Source: Halalkalibacillus halophilus DSM 18494 (lineage in GTDB: Bacteria; Bacillota; Bacilli; Bacillales; Alkalibacillaceae). Taken from it: DNA of 64,000 nt. The DNA lies in the NCBI RefSeq assembly GCF_000423105.1, contig NZ_AUHI01000004.1:186001-250000 (forward strand). Reading direction: 5' to 3'. Below, piece after piece: positions 51,925 to 61,696 of this stretch. The translations under genes were made by a program, and so were the position numbers. Numbering within the stretch: position 1 is the first letter of the stretch; each line of letters begins with the position of its first letter. The notes beneath the pieces are model-generated. The model was not told the DNA's origin, searched no databases, and saw nothing but the letters and a program-made list of their open reading frames with translations.

Positions 51925-54329
51925 AAATAGCCAATATCGTTGTAGACGTTGCATCAAGCGCAATTGATTCCATTTTTGACTACGAAATACCAGAAGAGTT
52001 ATCGACAATTGTGAAACCTGGAGTGCGTGTCATCATTCCATTTGGACCTCGTAAGGTAATGGGTTTTGTTGTGGGGCTCTCAAGCAATAGCGATCACAAC
52101 AAACTAAAACCTATTGAATCAGTAATGGATGTTACGCCACTTTTAACGAAAGAATTAATCTCCCTTTCAAAGTGGTTACAAGAAGAAACTTTATGTTTTC
52201 GAGTTTCAGCACTGCAAGCGATGTTACCTGCTGCCTTTAAAGCTTCTTATGAAAAGGAATTATGGCTTTTAGATGAGATCGATGAATACCCAGAAGCATG
52301 GCAACAAGTAGCTCAAGGTAGAGAAGTCTTTCCTTTTGAAGACCTTGAACAAAGTACTATACCTGTAAAAGAAGTTAAACAAATGATTGATCAACAGATG
52401 GTAGAGGTAAAGTATGTAGTCAAAGGGAAAGAAAAAGTTAAGACGAATACATATATCGACCTGAATATCACAGAACAAGCTGCTTTAGAAACCATAGAGG
52501 ATATGGGGAAACGCGCTAAGAAACAGACGCAAATATTGGAATATTTAATAGACCAAGATGCACCTGTAAAGCTAAATACTTTATTAAATAAGATGAATAC
52601 AACTCGCGCAACCGTTAACTCCCTTTTAAAAAAAGGAATTGTACGTAAGGAAGAGAAAGAAGTATATAGAGACCCATTCCAAAAAAAGTTTGAGAAAACT
52701 ACTCCATTATCATTAACGAAGCAACAACAAGAAGTTATTCAGCCTATTCATCAGTCCATTGAAGATGAAAAACACCAAATGTTCTTATTGCATGGTGTTA
52801 CAGGGAGTGGTAAGACTGAAGTATACCTACAGTCTATTCAGCGCGTTTTAAATAAAGAGGAAGAAGCGATCGTATTAGTGCCAGAAATTTCTCTCACACC
52901 TCAAATGGTCAATCGATTTAAGTCCAGGTTTGGTGATGACGTTGCAGTATTGCATAGTGGCTTATCTGTGGGAGAAAAATACGATGAATGGAGAAAAATT
53001 CATCGGCAAGAAGTAAAAGTGGTGGTTGGTGCACGTTCAGCAGTTTTTGCTCCTTTTAAAAAACTTGGAATTATAATTATTGATGAAGAACATGAAAACA
53101 CTTATAAACAAGAAGACTATCCAAAATATCATGCTAGAGAAGTTGCAAAATACCGTGGTGAATACCATAATTGCCCAGTTGTACTCGGCAGTGCTACACC
53201 CACTTTAGAAACTTACGCTCGCTCTCTTAAAGGGGTTTATCAACTTCTTTCTCTTTCTAACAGAGTGAATAATAGAGCATTACCTGACATGGAAATCGTA
53301 GATATGCGTAAAGAGTTAGAGGCTGGAAATCGCTCTATATTCTCTGAAAGCTTAACCGAGCAGATTAATAAACGTTTAGAGCGAAATGAGCAAGTAGTAT
53401 TGATGCTTAATCGACGAGGATATTCTACATTTGTGATGTGTAGAGAATGTGGAGAAACAATTCAATGTGAAAATTGTGATATATCCATGACCTATCATCA
53501 AACAAAAAATTTATTAAAATGTCATTACTGTGCAGCAGAACGCCCTATGCCGAAACAATGCCCATCTTGTCAAAGTGATGCCATTCGCTTCTTCGGAACA
53601 GGGACACAGAAAGTAGAAGAAGCTTTAAAAGTACAATTTGAACAAGCAAGAGTCATTCGAATGGATGTTGATACTACAAGTAGGAAAGGGTCCCATGAAA
53701 AACTGCTTGATCGATTTGCGAATAAAGAAGCGGATATACTATTAGGTACACAGATGATTGCAAAAGGGTTAGATTTTGAGAATGTTACTCTAGTAGGGGT
53801 AATTGCAGCGGACTCTATGCTCCATCTTCCGGATTTTAGAGCATCGGAAAATTCTTTTCAATTATTAACTCAAGTAAGTGGGCGCGCTGGGAGACATGAA
53901 TTACCAGGGGAAGTAGTTATACAAACGTATACACCAGAACACTATTCTGTCACGCTTGCAAAAGACTATGATTACGAAGCTTTTTTTCATAAAGAAATGC
54001 AACTTAGAAAACGGTTTGGATATCCGCCATATTATTTTATGGTGCTTGTGAATATAAATCATGAAAATCACGTGAAAGTGGTTGAGGTTTCTCAACAAAT
54101 TGCCAATATTTTAGGTGGTAATTTGTCCAAAGAAGCTATTTTATTAGGGCCTTCTCCGTCACCAATGCTACGAATTAAAAATCGCTACAGGTACCAATGT
54201 ATGATTAAATATAAAGAAAAACGAGAAGTTGATTTAGCACTCCGAGAAGTATTAAAACATTTTCAGAAACAAATCAATCAAAATGAAATTCAAATTACAA
54301 TTGATTTTGAACCTAATTATTTTATGTAA
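51921..54329 (+). CDS. priA: Primosomal protein N' (replication restart helicase PriA)
   Basis: PriA recognises stalled forks and reloads the replicative helicase. The 802-residue protein has an N-terminal DNA-binding domain, Walker A GVTGSGKTEVYLQ (about residues 293-305), the DEAH-type box IIDEEHENTYKQ, and the zinc-binding cysteines CRECGETIQCENC and CHYC...CPSC (about 512-552). A C-terminal helicase lobe with GTQMIAKGLDFENV and QVSGRAGR follows. The start is GTG 51921 overlapping the coaBC stop. In B. subtilis def lies between priA and fmt; here fmt follows directly. Confidence 0.96.
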   Translation: MKIANIVVDVASSAIDSIFDYEIPEELSTIVKPGVRVIIPFGPRKVMGFVVGLSSNSDHNKLKPIESVMDVTPLLTKELISLSKWLQEETLCFRVSALQAMLPAAFKASYEKELWLLDEIDEYPEAWQQVAQGREVFPFEDLEQSTIPVKEVKQMIDQQMVEVKYVVKGKEKVKTNTYIDLNITEQAALETIEDMGKRAKKQTQILEYLIDQDAPVKLNTLLNKMNTTRATVNSLLKKGIVRKEEKEVYRDPFQKKFEKTTPLSLTKQQQEVIQPIHQSIEDEKHQMFLLHGVTGSGKTEVYLQSIQRVLNKEEEAIVLVPEISLTPQMVNRFKSRFGDDVAVLHSGLSVGEKYDEWRKIHRQEVKVVVGARSAVFAPFKKLGIIIIDEEHENTYKQEDYPKYHAREVAKYRGEYHNCPVVLGSATPTLETYARSLKGVYQLLSLSNRVNNRALPDMEIVDMRKELEAGNRSIFSESLTEQINKRLERNEQVVLMLNRRGYSTFVMCRECGETIQCENCDISMTYHQTKNLLKCHYCAAERPMPKQCPSCQSDAIRFFGTGTQKVEEALKVQFEQARVIRMDVDTTSRKGSHEKLLDRFANKEADILLGTQMIAKGLDFENVTLVGVIAADSMLHLPDFRASENSFQLLTQVSGRAGRHELPGEVVIQTYTPEHYSVTLAKDYDYEAFFHKEMQLRKRFGYPPYYFMVLVNINHENHVKVVEVSQQIANILGGNLSKEAILLGPSPSPMLRIKNRYRYQCMIKYKEKREVDLALREVLKHFQKQINQNEIQITIDFEPNYFM

Positions 54330-54342
54330 AGGAAGTAAATAT

Positions 54343-55281
54343 ATGAGTAAACGTATCGTTTTTATGGGAACACCAGACTTTAGTGTCCCTATTTTAAAGA
54401 ATTTAATAGACTCAGACTTTCACGTAGTGGCAGTAGTTACCCAGCCAGATCGACCTAAGGGAAGAAAAAGAAAACTCACACCTTCCCCTGTAAAGTCATG
54501 CGCTTTAGATTATGACCTACCAGTGCTTCAGCCTGAAAAAATCAGGGAGGATTATGAAGCAATATTATCTTACGAACCAGACCTTATCATTACAGCTGCC
54601 TATGGCCAAATTTTACCTGAGGCAATCTTGACGCATCCACCATATGGTTGTATTAATGTGCACGCTTCCTTACTACCAGAATATAGGGGAGGAGCTCCTA
54701 TTCATTACGCTATAATAGATGGAAAAGATAAAACAGGTGTATCTATTATGTATATGGTTAAGGCACTCGATGCAGGTGATGTTATTGAACAAGTAACCGT
54801 TCCTATAGAAGAGAAGGATCACGTCGGATCCGTACATGATAAATTATCTCAGGCTGGTTCTGATTTATTGTTGAAAGTATTACCTAAACTATTCTCTAAA
54901 GAAATTTCGCCAGTTCAACAAAATGAATCTTTCGTTACGTACGCAAAAAATATTACACGTGAACAGGAAATGGTAAACTGGAATGATTCACAACAACATA
55001 TTTACAACCATGTCAGAGGGCTTCATCCATGGCCAGTTGCATATACGACGTATCAAGACCAAACTTTAAAACTATGGTGGGTGGAAAAGACTTCAGCGAC
55101 TACCTCGGAAAAAGGGGGAACGATTGTGTCGATTGAAGAAGACGGGATCTTAGTTGCTACGGGAGATCAAAAATTAATAAAATTAATTGAAATCCAACCC
55201 TCTGGCAAAAAAAGAATGTTAGCAAAAGATTTCTTAAGAGGTTCCAAGGAGTATTTTCAAATTGGGGAACAGTTAGGGTGA
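54343..55281 (+). CDS. fmt: Methionyl-tRNA formyltransferase
   Basis: Fmt formylates initiator Met-tRNA with 10-formyltetrahydrofolate. The 312-residue protein shows VFMGTPDFSVPIL at the N-terminus, the catalytic INVHASLLPEYRGGAPI (about residues 104-120), LDAGDVI, and the C-terminal tRNA-binding domain with VRGLHPWPVAYT. I chose ATG 54343 after AAAGGAAG; in-frame codons back to 54283 lie inside priA. Its usual partner def is not in this window. Confidence 0.96.
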   Translation: MSKRIVFMGTPDFSVPILKNLIDSDFHVVAVVTQPDRPKGRKRKLTPSPVKSCALDYDLPVLQPEKIREDYEAILSYEPDLIITAAYGQILPEAILTHPPYGCINVHASLLPEYRGGAPIHYAIIDGKDKTGVSIMYMVKALDAGDVIEQVTVPIEEKDHVGSVHDKLSQAGSDLLLKVLPKLFSKEISPVQQNESFVTYAKNITREQEMVNWNDSQQHIYNHVRGLHPWPVAYTTYQDQTLKLWWVEKTSATTSEKGGTIVSIEEDGILVATGDQKLIKLIEIQPSGKKRMLAKDFLRGSKEYFQIGEQLG

Positions 55282-55285
55282 GAGT

Positions 55286-56626
55286 ATGAGTCAAGCGACT
55301 GTAAGGGAAATAACATTAAAAATATTAGTTCAAGTTGGAGAACAGGGTGGCTTTAGTCATATTATTCTAAACCAAGCTGTGATTAAAAATGATTTGAAGC
55401 AAAATGACAAAGGGCTTCTTACTGAGTTAGTTTATGGAACACTGCAGCACCAATACACTCTTGATTTTTATTTGGAACCATTTATAACAAATAAAAAGCT
55501 AGACCGTTGGGTTCGCTGGTTATTAAGGATGTCTGTTTATCAGATGGAGTATTTGGATCGCGTTCCTGATCACGCTGTAATAAACGAAGCTGTCACTATA
55601 TCTAAACGAAAAGGGCATAAAGGTATTAGTGGTTTCGTAAATGGCGTATTAAGAAGTATGCAACGAAAAGGAGTTCCATCTCTAGATAACATTGATAACC
55701 AATTAGAAAAACTATCGATCGCTACTAGTCATCCTTTTTGGTTAGTACGAATGTGGTCGGAGCAATACGGTTTTGACTTGACGGAGGAAATGTGCCATTC
55801 GAATATTAGGCACAAAAATGTATCCATCCGAGTAAATATATTAAAGCAGTCAAGAGAAACGATGCAAGAGTTACTTCTTGAAGAAGGTATTGAAACAAAA
55901 CAGTCTAATTTATCTGATCAAGGGCTCATTGTAACAAAAGGAAATGTGATATACAGCTCCTATTTTCCAAATCATTTCTCGATTCAAGATGAAACATCCA
56001 TGCTAGTTACAGAAATGATGGGATTAGAAGAAACTGATACGGTATTAGATTCATGCAGTGCCCCCGGTGGTAAAACTACTCATATAGCAGAAAAGATGAA
56101 CGATAAAGGAACCATACATGCCCATGACTTGCACGCTAAAAAAATCAAACTAGTTTCTGAAAAGGCTGATGAACTAGGGTTATCATCCATCCAAGCAAGT
56201 GCACTTGACGCAAGAAAACTTCATGAAACGTATGATAAGGAAACTTTCGACCGGATCTTATTAGACGCGCCTTGTTCTGGCTTAGGAGTATTGAGAAGTA
56301 AACCTGATATAAAATACAATAAGCATAAATCGGATTTAGACGGCTTAGCAATTGTACAACAAGATTTATTACAAGCTGTACTTCCATTAATGAAACAACA
56401 TGGTAAAATAGTTTATAGCACATGTACGGTTAATAAACAAGAAAATGAAGAACAGATTAAGCAGCTTGTAAATGAAGAACAAGTAGAAGTGGACCCATCC
56501 TTTTTTGAAGAGTTACCTAGTGTGTGTAAGGAATTAATTGGGATTTCGGAATATGGAATACAAATCTTCCCGCAAGATTTTGATGCAGATGGATTTTTTA
56601 TTACAAGATTGCAAAAGAAGAAGTAA
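55286..56626 (+). CDS. rsmB: 16S rRNA (cytosine(967)-C(5))-methyltransferase RsmB
   Basis: RsmB (Sun family) methylates C967 of 16S rRNA with S-adenosylmethionine. The 446 residues comprise an N-terminal NusB-like RNA-binding domain (about 1-140, with LLTELVYGTLQHQYTLDFYL) and a methyltransferase domain with the SAM loop DSCSAPGGKTTHIAEKM (about 255-271), catalytic cysteines in LLDAPCSGLGVLRSKPD and in YSTCTVNKQENEEQI. Starts at ATG 55286 four bases after fmt. rlmN follows in B. subtilis but is missing here. Confidence 0.95.
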   Translation: MSQATVREITLKILVQVGEQGGFSHIILNQAVIKNDLKQNDKGLLTELVYGTLQHQYTLDFYLEPFITNKKLDRWVRWLLRMSVYQMEYLDRVPDHAVINEAVTISKRKGHKGISGFVNGVLRSMQRKGVPSLDNIDNQLEKLSIATSHPFWLVRMWSEQYGFDLTEEMCHSNIRHKNVSIRVNILKQSRETMQELLLEEGIETKQSNLSDQGLIVTKGNVIYSSYFPNHFSIQDETSMLVTEMMGLEETDTVLDSCSAPGGKTTHIAEKMNDKGTIHAHDLHAKKIKLVSEKADELGLSSIQASALDARKLHETYDKETFDRILLDAPCSGLGVLRSKPDIKYNKHKSDLDGLAIVQQDLLQAVLPLMKQHGKIVYSTCTVNKQENEEQIKQLVNEEQVEVDPSFFEELPSVCKELIGISEYGIQIFPQDFDADGFFITRLQKKK

Positions 56627-56664
56627 GATAAATAATAATTACCTAAAGTGAGGTGCAACGTTTC

Positions 56665-57423
56665 ATGCATGCAGTTTTTCGAACGGATCAAGGAAAGGTT
56701 CGCAAGGCTAATGAAGATTATGGTGGTGTGTTTCATAATCAATCGAATCAATTATTAGCTGTAGTTGCAGATGGAATGGGAGGACATAACTCAGGGGATG
56801 TAGCTAGTAAATTAGCGGTAGAAGGTCTACAGCAAATGTGGGAAAATTCAACTTCTTTTACAGATGTAATCTTAGCTAAGGAATGGCTGGAAAATGCATT
56901 TGCAAAAGTTAATGAGACGATTTTAACATACTCTAAAAATAATCAAGAGTGTTCAGGAATGGGCACGACACTACTTGCTATGATTGTTATTGACCGTTTT
57001 GTTGTTGTTTCACATATCGGCGACAGTCGGCTGTATTATATTACGGATGAAACGATCGAACAAATTACAGAAGATCATTCCTTTGTTAATGAACTTGTTT
57101 TACAAGGACAAATTACCAAGGAAGAAGCAGAAGAGCATCCAAGGAAAAATATATTAACTAGAGCAATTGGTACCGACCAAACTATAAAGGTAGATACTAC
57201 AACCTTTGTATGGCAAACAGGAGCAGTATGTGTGCTTTGTACAGATGGATTGACGAATAAATTATCAGATTCTGATCTGCTTTCGACGTATCAAAACTTC
57301 GAAACGGATGAAGAAAAAGTCCAAAACCTTCTTTACCAGGCAAACCATCGTGGAGGAGAAGATAATATAACGGTCGCTTTAGTTAATTTTGCTTCTGAGG
57401 AAAATGAAGGTGACACCTTATGA
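56665..57423 (+). CDS. prpC: PPM-type protein serine/threonine phosphatase PrpC
   Basis: PrpC dephosphorylates PrkC and its targets. It is a 252-residue PP2C-fold enzyme with metal-binding motifs RTDQGKVRKANEDYGGV (residues 5-21), ADGMGGHNSGDVAS (about 37-50), HIGDSRLYYI, VLCTDGLTNKLSD and GGEDNITVALV. I chose ATG 56665, nine bases after GTGAGGTG; the GTG at 56653 falls within that site. The stop overlaps the prkC start by four bases, so phosphatase and kinase are coupled. Confidence 0.95.
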   Translation: MHAVFRTDQGKVRKANEDYGGVFHNQSNQLLAVVADGMGGHNSGDVASKLAVEGLQQMWENSTSFTDVILAKEWLENAFAKVNETILTYSKNNQECSGMGTTLLAMIVIDRFVVVSHIGDSRLYYITDETIEQITEDHSFVNELVLQGQITKEEAEEHPRKNILTRAIGTDQTIKVDTTTFVWQTGAVCVLCTDGLTNKLSDSDLLSTYQNFETDEEKVQNLLYQANHRGGEDNITVALVNFASEENEGDTL

Positions 57424-59429
57424 TTTTAGGTACTGTGCTAAATGAACGTTATAAGATCATTCGTTACATAGGTGGCGGAGGAATGGCCAATGTTTACCTT
57501 GGGGAAGATTTAATTTTAAATCGAGAGGTTGCCTTGAAAGTTCTGAAACCAGAGTACTCTAATAATGCAGAGTTTATTGAAAGGTTCAGAAGAGAAGCTG
57601 AATCAGCAATTAGTTTGTCCAATGACCATATAGTAAATATATTTGACGTTGGAAAAGAAGATGAAACCTATTACATGGTGATGGAATATATTGACGGGAT
57701 GACACTGAAGGAATATATCCATCATAAAGGATCTGTTTCGACTCAAGAAGCAGTTGCAATAATGCTTCAACTTACGGATGCGATTAACCATGCCCATGAT
57801 AACGGAATCATTCACCGAGATATCAAACCACAAAATATCTTAATGAACCAAACCGGAGCAGTTAAGATTACCGATTTTGGAATTGCTAGAGCTTTAAGCT
57901 CCACTTCATTTACGAAAACGAATGATGTAATGGGGAGTGTTCATTACCTATCGCCTGAACAAGCCCGTGGAGGAGTAGCTACTAAGAAGTCAGATATATA
58001 CTCCTTAGGTATAGTTTTTTATGAATTGCTTACTGGAAGAATGCCTTTTTCTGGTGAATCTGCTGTTTCGGTTGCTTTAAAGCATATGCAAACAGACACA
58101 CCTTTTGTCAGAAGTTTTGATGAAAGTATTCCTCAAAGTGTAGAAAACGTGGTTTTAAAATCAACGGTGAAGAACCCTTTACATCGTTATCAGACGATAG
58201 ATGAGTTAGAAGCGGATTTACAAACGGTTTTACACGCTGATCGCAGTGATGAGGCAAGATACGTACCTCCTGTGGAAGTAGGGGAAGAAACCAAGGCAAT
58301 CCCTGCAATTAAAGATCAAGCACAATTCACCTCTACGAATAAAGAGGAAACGCTGCTAATGAATAAACATAATAAAGAAGACCGTCCACCTAAGAAGTCT
58401 AAGAAGTGGATTGCTTTTGTTACTTCAGGTATTATACTTGCAATCGCTTCGATTGTGATAGCGTTATTTGTATTGCCGGGGTTATTTATGCCTAACGATG
58501 TAACAGTTCCTGATATGGAAGGGTATACATATGAAGAAGCTGTGACGGAGCTATCTAACCTAGGCCTTGAAGTGGAAAGGGATTCTGTATTCTCTGACGA
58601 AATGGAAGAAGGATATGTTCTAAGATCTAGTCCTAGAGCTAATTCTTCAGTAAAGGAAGGGTCATTAGTTACTCTTGTCACTAGTTTGGGTCAAGAGAAA
58701 ATTGAATTTCCAGATTATATTGGAAGTGATTTTGAAGAAACACGTCGTTATTTAGAATCAAACGGATATAGAGAAGTTATTTCCTATGGAAGAGAATCTG
58801 ACCGACCTGAAGGAGAAATCATCGGACAAGTTCAACCGGACCCGGGTGAGGAAATCATTCCTGAAGAAACAAGAGTTATTTTTGATGTTAGTTTAGGACC
58901 ACCAACGGTTAGTTTATCCTCTTTTGCAGGTTGGTCTTTAGAAGCGGTACAAGAGTATATTAGAGATAATAATCTAACTTTGTCCATAAATGAGGAGAAT
59001 TCAGATGAAGTACCTGAAGGCAGAATCATTAGACAAAACCCTAGTCCTAATACGGAGTTACAAGAAGGCGAGAATGTAACTATTTATGTGTCGGAAGGCC
59101 CCGACCTTCAACCACAAACACGTGAAATCTCTTTAACAGTTGAATACAACGATGACTTAGACGAAGATACCGCAGAGGATGAAGAATCAGATGAAGACTC
59201 CGAGGAAGAATCTGAAGAAGAATCCGAAGAAAGCGAACCACAGGGCCAAGAAGTTCAAATCTTTATTGATGATATGGAAAATGACATGAACGAGCCTGCC
59301 TTCGAAGATACGATCTTTGAAGATACAACGTATACTTTTGAAGTAACAATTGAACCAGAAGAATCTGCTTCCTATCGCGTATTAAGAGATGGGGAAGTGT
59401 ACCAACAAGAAACGATTGATTACGATTAA
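57420..59429 (+). CDS. prkC: PASTA-domain serine/threonine protein kinase PrkC
   Basis: PrkC senses muropeptides or lipid II outside the cell and in B. subtilis triggers spore germination and stationary-phase responses. The 669 residues comprise a kinase domain (about 9-270) with the glycine loop GGGGMANVYLG, ALKVLKPE, HRDIKPQNIL and DFGIARAL. Then come a juxtamembrane linker, one membrane segment (about 331-353), three external PASTA modules (about 360-565), and a strongly acidic stretch (DEESDEDSEEESEEESEESE) before a final beta-rich domain. It follows prpC in an ATGA overlap. Confidence 0.95.
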   Translation: MILGTVLNERYKIIRYIGGGGMANVYLGEDLILNREVALKVLKPEYSNNAEFIERFRREAESAISLSNDHIVNIFDVGKEDETYYMVMEYIDGMTLKEYIHHKGSVSTQEAVAIMLQLTDAINHAHDNGIIHRDIKPQNILMNQTGAVKITDFGIARALSSTSFTKTNDVMGSVHYLSPEQARGGVATKKSDIYSLGIVFYELLTGRMPFSGESAVSVALKHMQTDTPFVRSFDESIPQSVENVVLKSTVKNPLHRYQTIDELEADLQTVLHADRSDEARYVPPVEVGEETKAIPAIKDQAQFTSTNKEETLLMNKHNKEDRPPKKSKKWIAFVTSGIILAIASIVIALFVLPGLFMPNDVTVPDMEGYTYEEAVTELSNLGLEVERDSVFSDEMEEGYVLRSSPRANSSVKEGSLVTLVTSLGQEKIEFPDYIGSDFEETRRYLESNGYREVISYGRESDRPEGEIIGQVQPDPGEEIIPEETRVIFDVSLGPPTVSLSSFAGWSLEAVQEYIRDNNLTLSINEENSDEVPEGRIIRQNPSPNTELQEGENVTIYVSEGPDLQPQTREISLTVEYNDDLDEDTAEDEESDEDSEEESEEESEESEPQGQEVQIFIDDMENDMNEPAFEDTIFEDTTYTFEVTIEPEESASYRVLRDGEVYQQETIDYD

Positions 59430-59445
59430 TGAAGGGGTTGCATGC

Positions 59446-60333
59446 ATGTTAAAAGGAAAAATCATTCGTGCTCTAAGCGGTTTTTATGATGTACAACTAG
59501 ATGACCGAATTATTCGCTGTAAAGGAAGGGGTCTTTTCCGCAAGAAGCAAGTTACACCACTTGTAGGAGATATTGTAGAACTAGATTTAGATAGCCCCCA
59601 AGCTTCTACAGGGATGATTCAGCATGTTCTAGAGCGAACGAATGAATTAGTTAGACCTCCTGTTGCAAACATAGATCATGCTCTAATTGTACAGTCAATT
59701 ACAGAGCCTGAATTAAACCCTATTTTACTTGATCGTTTTCTCGTTTTAGCAGAATCGAAAAGAATTGAGCCGGTAATATTGTTTACGAAAAAAGACCTGG
59801 CATCTTCTAAAATTTCCGAGCATGCAAACTATTATAAAGATGCATATGAAAAGATTGGATATCAAGTTATTGAAACTTCAACCGAACCTGATTTGTTAGT
59901 ACAATCACTGGAGTCTATTGTAAAAAACAGAGTTTGTGTAATTGCTGGACAATCAGGGGTAGGAAAATCTACCCTTTTAAACCGGATCGAACCAGACCTA
60001 AATATTGAAACGGCGGATATTTCTAAAAGTTTAGGTAGAGGAAAGCATACCACTAGACATGTGGAACTATATCAATTACTAGGTGGCTTTATTGTAGATA
60101 CCCCTGGTTTTAGTTCGTTAGATTTTGCAGAACTAACTCTCGAGGAGTTAAGAGAAACATTCATCGAATTTGAGAGAATCTCTGAACATTGTAAATTTAG
60201 AGGTTGTTTCCATATTAATGAACCAAAATGTGCTGTAAAAGATGCATTAGAAACAGGGGAAATAGAATCTTTTCGGTATAAACATTATCAATTGTTTCAC
60301 GAAGAAATAAAAAATAGAAAGCCGAGGTATTAA
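59446..60333 (+). CDS. rsgA: Ribosome small subunit-dependent GTPase RsgA (CpgA, YloQ)
   Basis: RsgA is a circularly permuted GTPase that assists late maturation of the 30S subunit. The 295 residues show an N-terminal OB-fold, G4 VILFTKKDL (about residues 113-121) ahead of the P-loop AGQSGVGKSTLLNRI (about 168-182), the G3 element DTPGFSSLDF, and a C-terminal zinc knuckle (CKFRGCFHINEPKCAVK) with three Cys and one His. I chose ATG 59446, after AAGGGG; in-frame codons from 59389 are inside prkC. In B. subtilis its protein is phosphorylated by PrkC. Confidence 0.95.
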   Translation: MLKGKIIRALSGFYDVQLDDRIIRCKGRGLFRKKQVTPLVGDIVELDLDSPQASTGMIQHVLERTNELVRPPVANIDHALIVQSITEPELNPILLDRFLVLAESKRIEPVILFTKKDLASSKISEHANYYKDAYEKIGYQVIETSTEPDLLVQSLESIVKNRVCVIAGQSGVGKSTLLNRIEPDLNIETADISKSLGRGKHTTRHVELYQLLGGFIVDTPGFSSLDFAELTLEELRETFIEFERISEHCKFRGCFHINEPKCAVKDALETGEIESFRYKHYQLFHEEIKNRKPRY

Positions 60334-60335
60334 TA

Positions 60336-60992
60336 ATGGTTAAAATAGCACCTTCGATCTTATCAGCTGATTTTTCTAAATTAGGTGAAGAAATTAAAGC
60401 AGTCGAAAGTAACGTTGATTATATCCATGTAGATGTGATGGATGGTCATTTTGTTCCAAATATAACAATTGGTCCATTAATTGTAGATGCGATACGGCCA
60501 GTAACTGACTTGCCGTTAGATGTACATTTAATGATAGAAAACCCTGAGAACTATATACCTGCTTTTGTTAAAGCTGGCGCAGATATAATTACTGTGCACC
60601 AAGAAGCTTGTCCACATTTACATCGTGTCATTCAATTGATTAGAAACGAGGGAGCGAAGCCGGGTGTAGTAATTAATCCTGCAACTCCGGTAGAATCCAT
60701 TGAACCGATATTGCAAGATATAGATCTTGTATTAATTATGACAGTTAACCCTGGATTTGGTGGTCAGTCGTTCATCCATTCCGCTATTTCGAAGATTGAG
60801 AAATTGGCAGAAATAAGAGATGAATTTGGATTTGATTTTGAGATTGAAATTGATGGAGGCGTGAATGAATCGACAGCTGCTTTATGTGTCGAGGCAGGAG
60901 CTGATGTGCTTGTAGCAGGAAGTGCTATTTTTAATAAGGAAGATCGTATAAAGGCTATTGAACAGATTCGTGAAAGCTCTCAGTCGGAGTAA
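60336..60992 (+). CDS. rpe: Ribulose-phosphate 3-epimerase
   Basis: Rpe interconverts ribulose 5-phosphate and xylulose 5-phosphate in the pentose phosphate pathway. The 218-residue TIM barrel contains IAPSILSADFSKLGEEI, IHVDVMDGHFVPNITIGP (catalytic Asp and His), DVHLMIENPE, MTVNPGFGGQSFI and EIDGGVNEST, all hallmarks of the family. The start at ATG 60336 is two bases after rsgA. The thiN start lies four bases after its stop. Confidence 0.97.
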   Translation: MVKIAPSILSADFSKLGEEIKAVESNVDYIHVDVMDGHFVPNITIGPLIVDAIRPVTDLPLDVHLMIENPENYIPAFVKAGADIITVHQEACPHLHRVIQLIRNEGAKPGVVINPATPVESIEPILQDIDLVLIMTVNPGFGGQSFIHSAISKIEKLAEIRDEFGFDFEIEIDGGVNESTAALCVEAGADVLVAGSAIFNKEDRIKAIEQIRESSQSE

Positions 60993-60996
60993 GAAA

Positions 60997-61638
60997 ATGA
61001 CTACAATCGGAATTGTTGCCGGAGGACCTAAAGAAGAATTACCGGATTTAAATGCTTATAAGACGGTTACTACTTGGGTTGGAGTGGATGAGGGTTGCTT
61101 ATATATTTTAGATTCTGACCAATCGCTTGAGGTCGCAATCGGGGACTTTGATTCAGTAACTCAAGCTGAATTTAATCGGATTAAAAGACAAACAGATGTT
61201 GTAAAAAAAGTTGCTGTTGAAAAGGATCAGACAGACCTAGAATTAGCTATTTCTTATGTTATAGATTTAGAGCCTTCACTTGTATATATTTTTGGTGCAA
61301 CTGGCGGAAGGTTGGACCATGCTTGGATGAATATGCAACTTACTCATCAATTCGATCAAAATAGTATAGAATCTTGGATTTGTAACAAGGATAACGAACT
61401 TACACTTAAACATCCGGGAACGCACATAATTAAGTTTGACCCACGTTTTTCGTATATATCATTCCTTTCCATGACAGAACTTGTTGCTAATTTTACAGTG
61501 AAAGACTTGAAGTATGATTTGTCTTCTAAAGATATCGTTTTTGGGTCATCTTTAACCATCTCAAATGAGTGGACAGGAAAAAATGGTACTTATTCATTTT
61601 CTAGTGGCATACTATTAGTTATAAAGAGTCGAGATTGA
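60997..61638 (+). CDS. thiN: Thiamine pyrophosphokinase
   Basis: ThiN makes thiamine pyrophosphate from thiamine and ATP, using imported or salvaged thiamine. The 213-residue protein shows VGVDEGCLYIL (about 27-37), the metal-binding IGDFDSV motif (about 46-52), VEKDQTDLELAI and GATGGRLDH near residues 99-107. I chose ATG 60997 because CGGAG overlaps the end of rpe at the right distance; codons from 60958 lie inside rpe. The length matches B. subtilis ThiN (YloS). Confidence 0.95.
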   Translation: MTTIGIVAGGPKEELPDLNAYKTVTTWVGVDEGCLYILDSDQSLEVAIGDFDSVTQAEFNRIKRQTDVVKKVAVEKDQTDLELAISYVIDLEPSLVYIFGATGGRLDHAWMNMQLTHQFDQNSIESWICNKDNELTLKHPGTHIIKFDPRFSYISFLSMTELVANFTVKDLKYDLSSKDIVFGSSLTISNEWTGKNGTYSFSSGILLVIKSRD

Positions 61639-61696
61639 GCAATAAATTAATTTAGACTCATTTGAATACTGATAGGTTTTTTCTAGGAGGGGGAAG

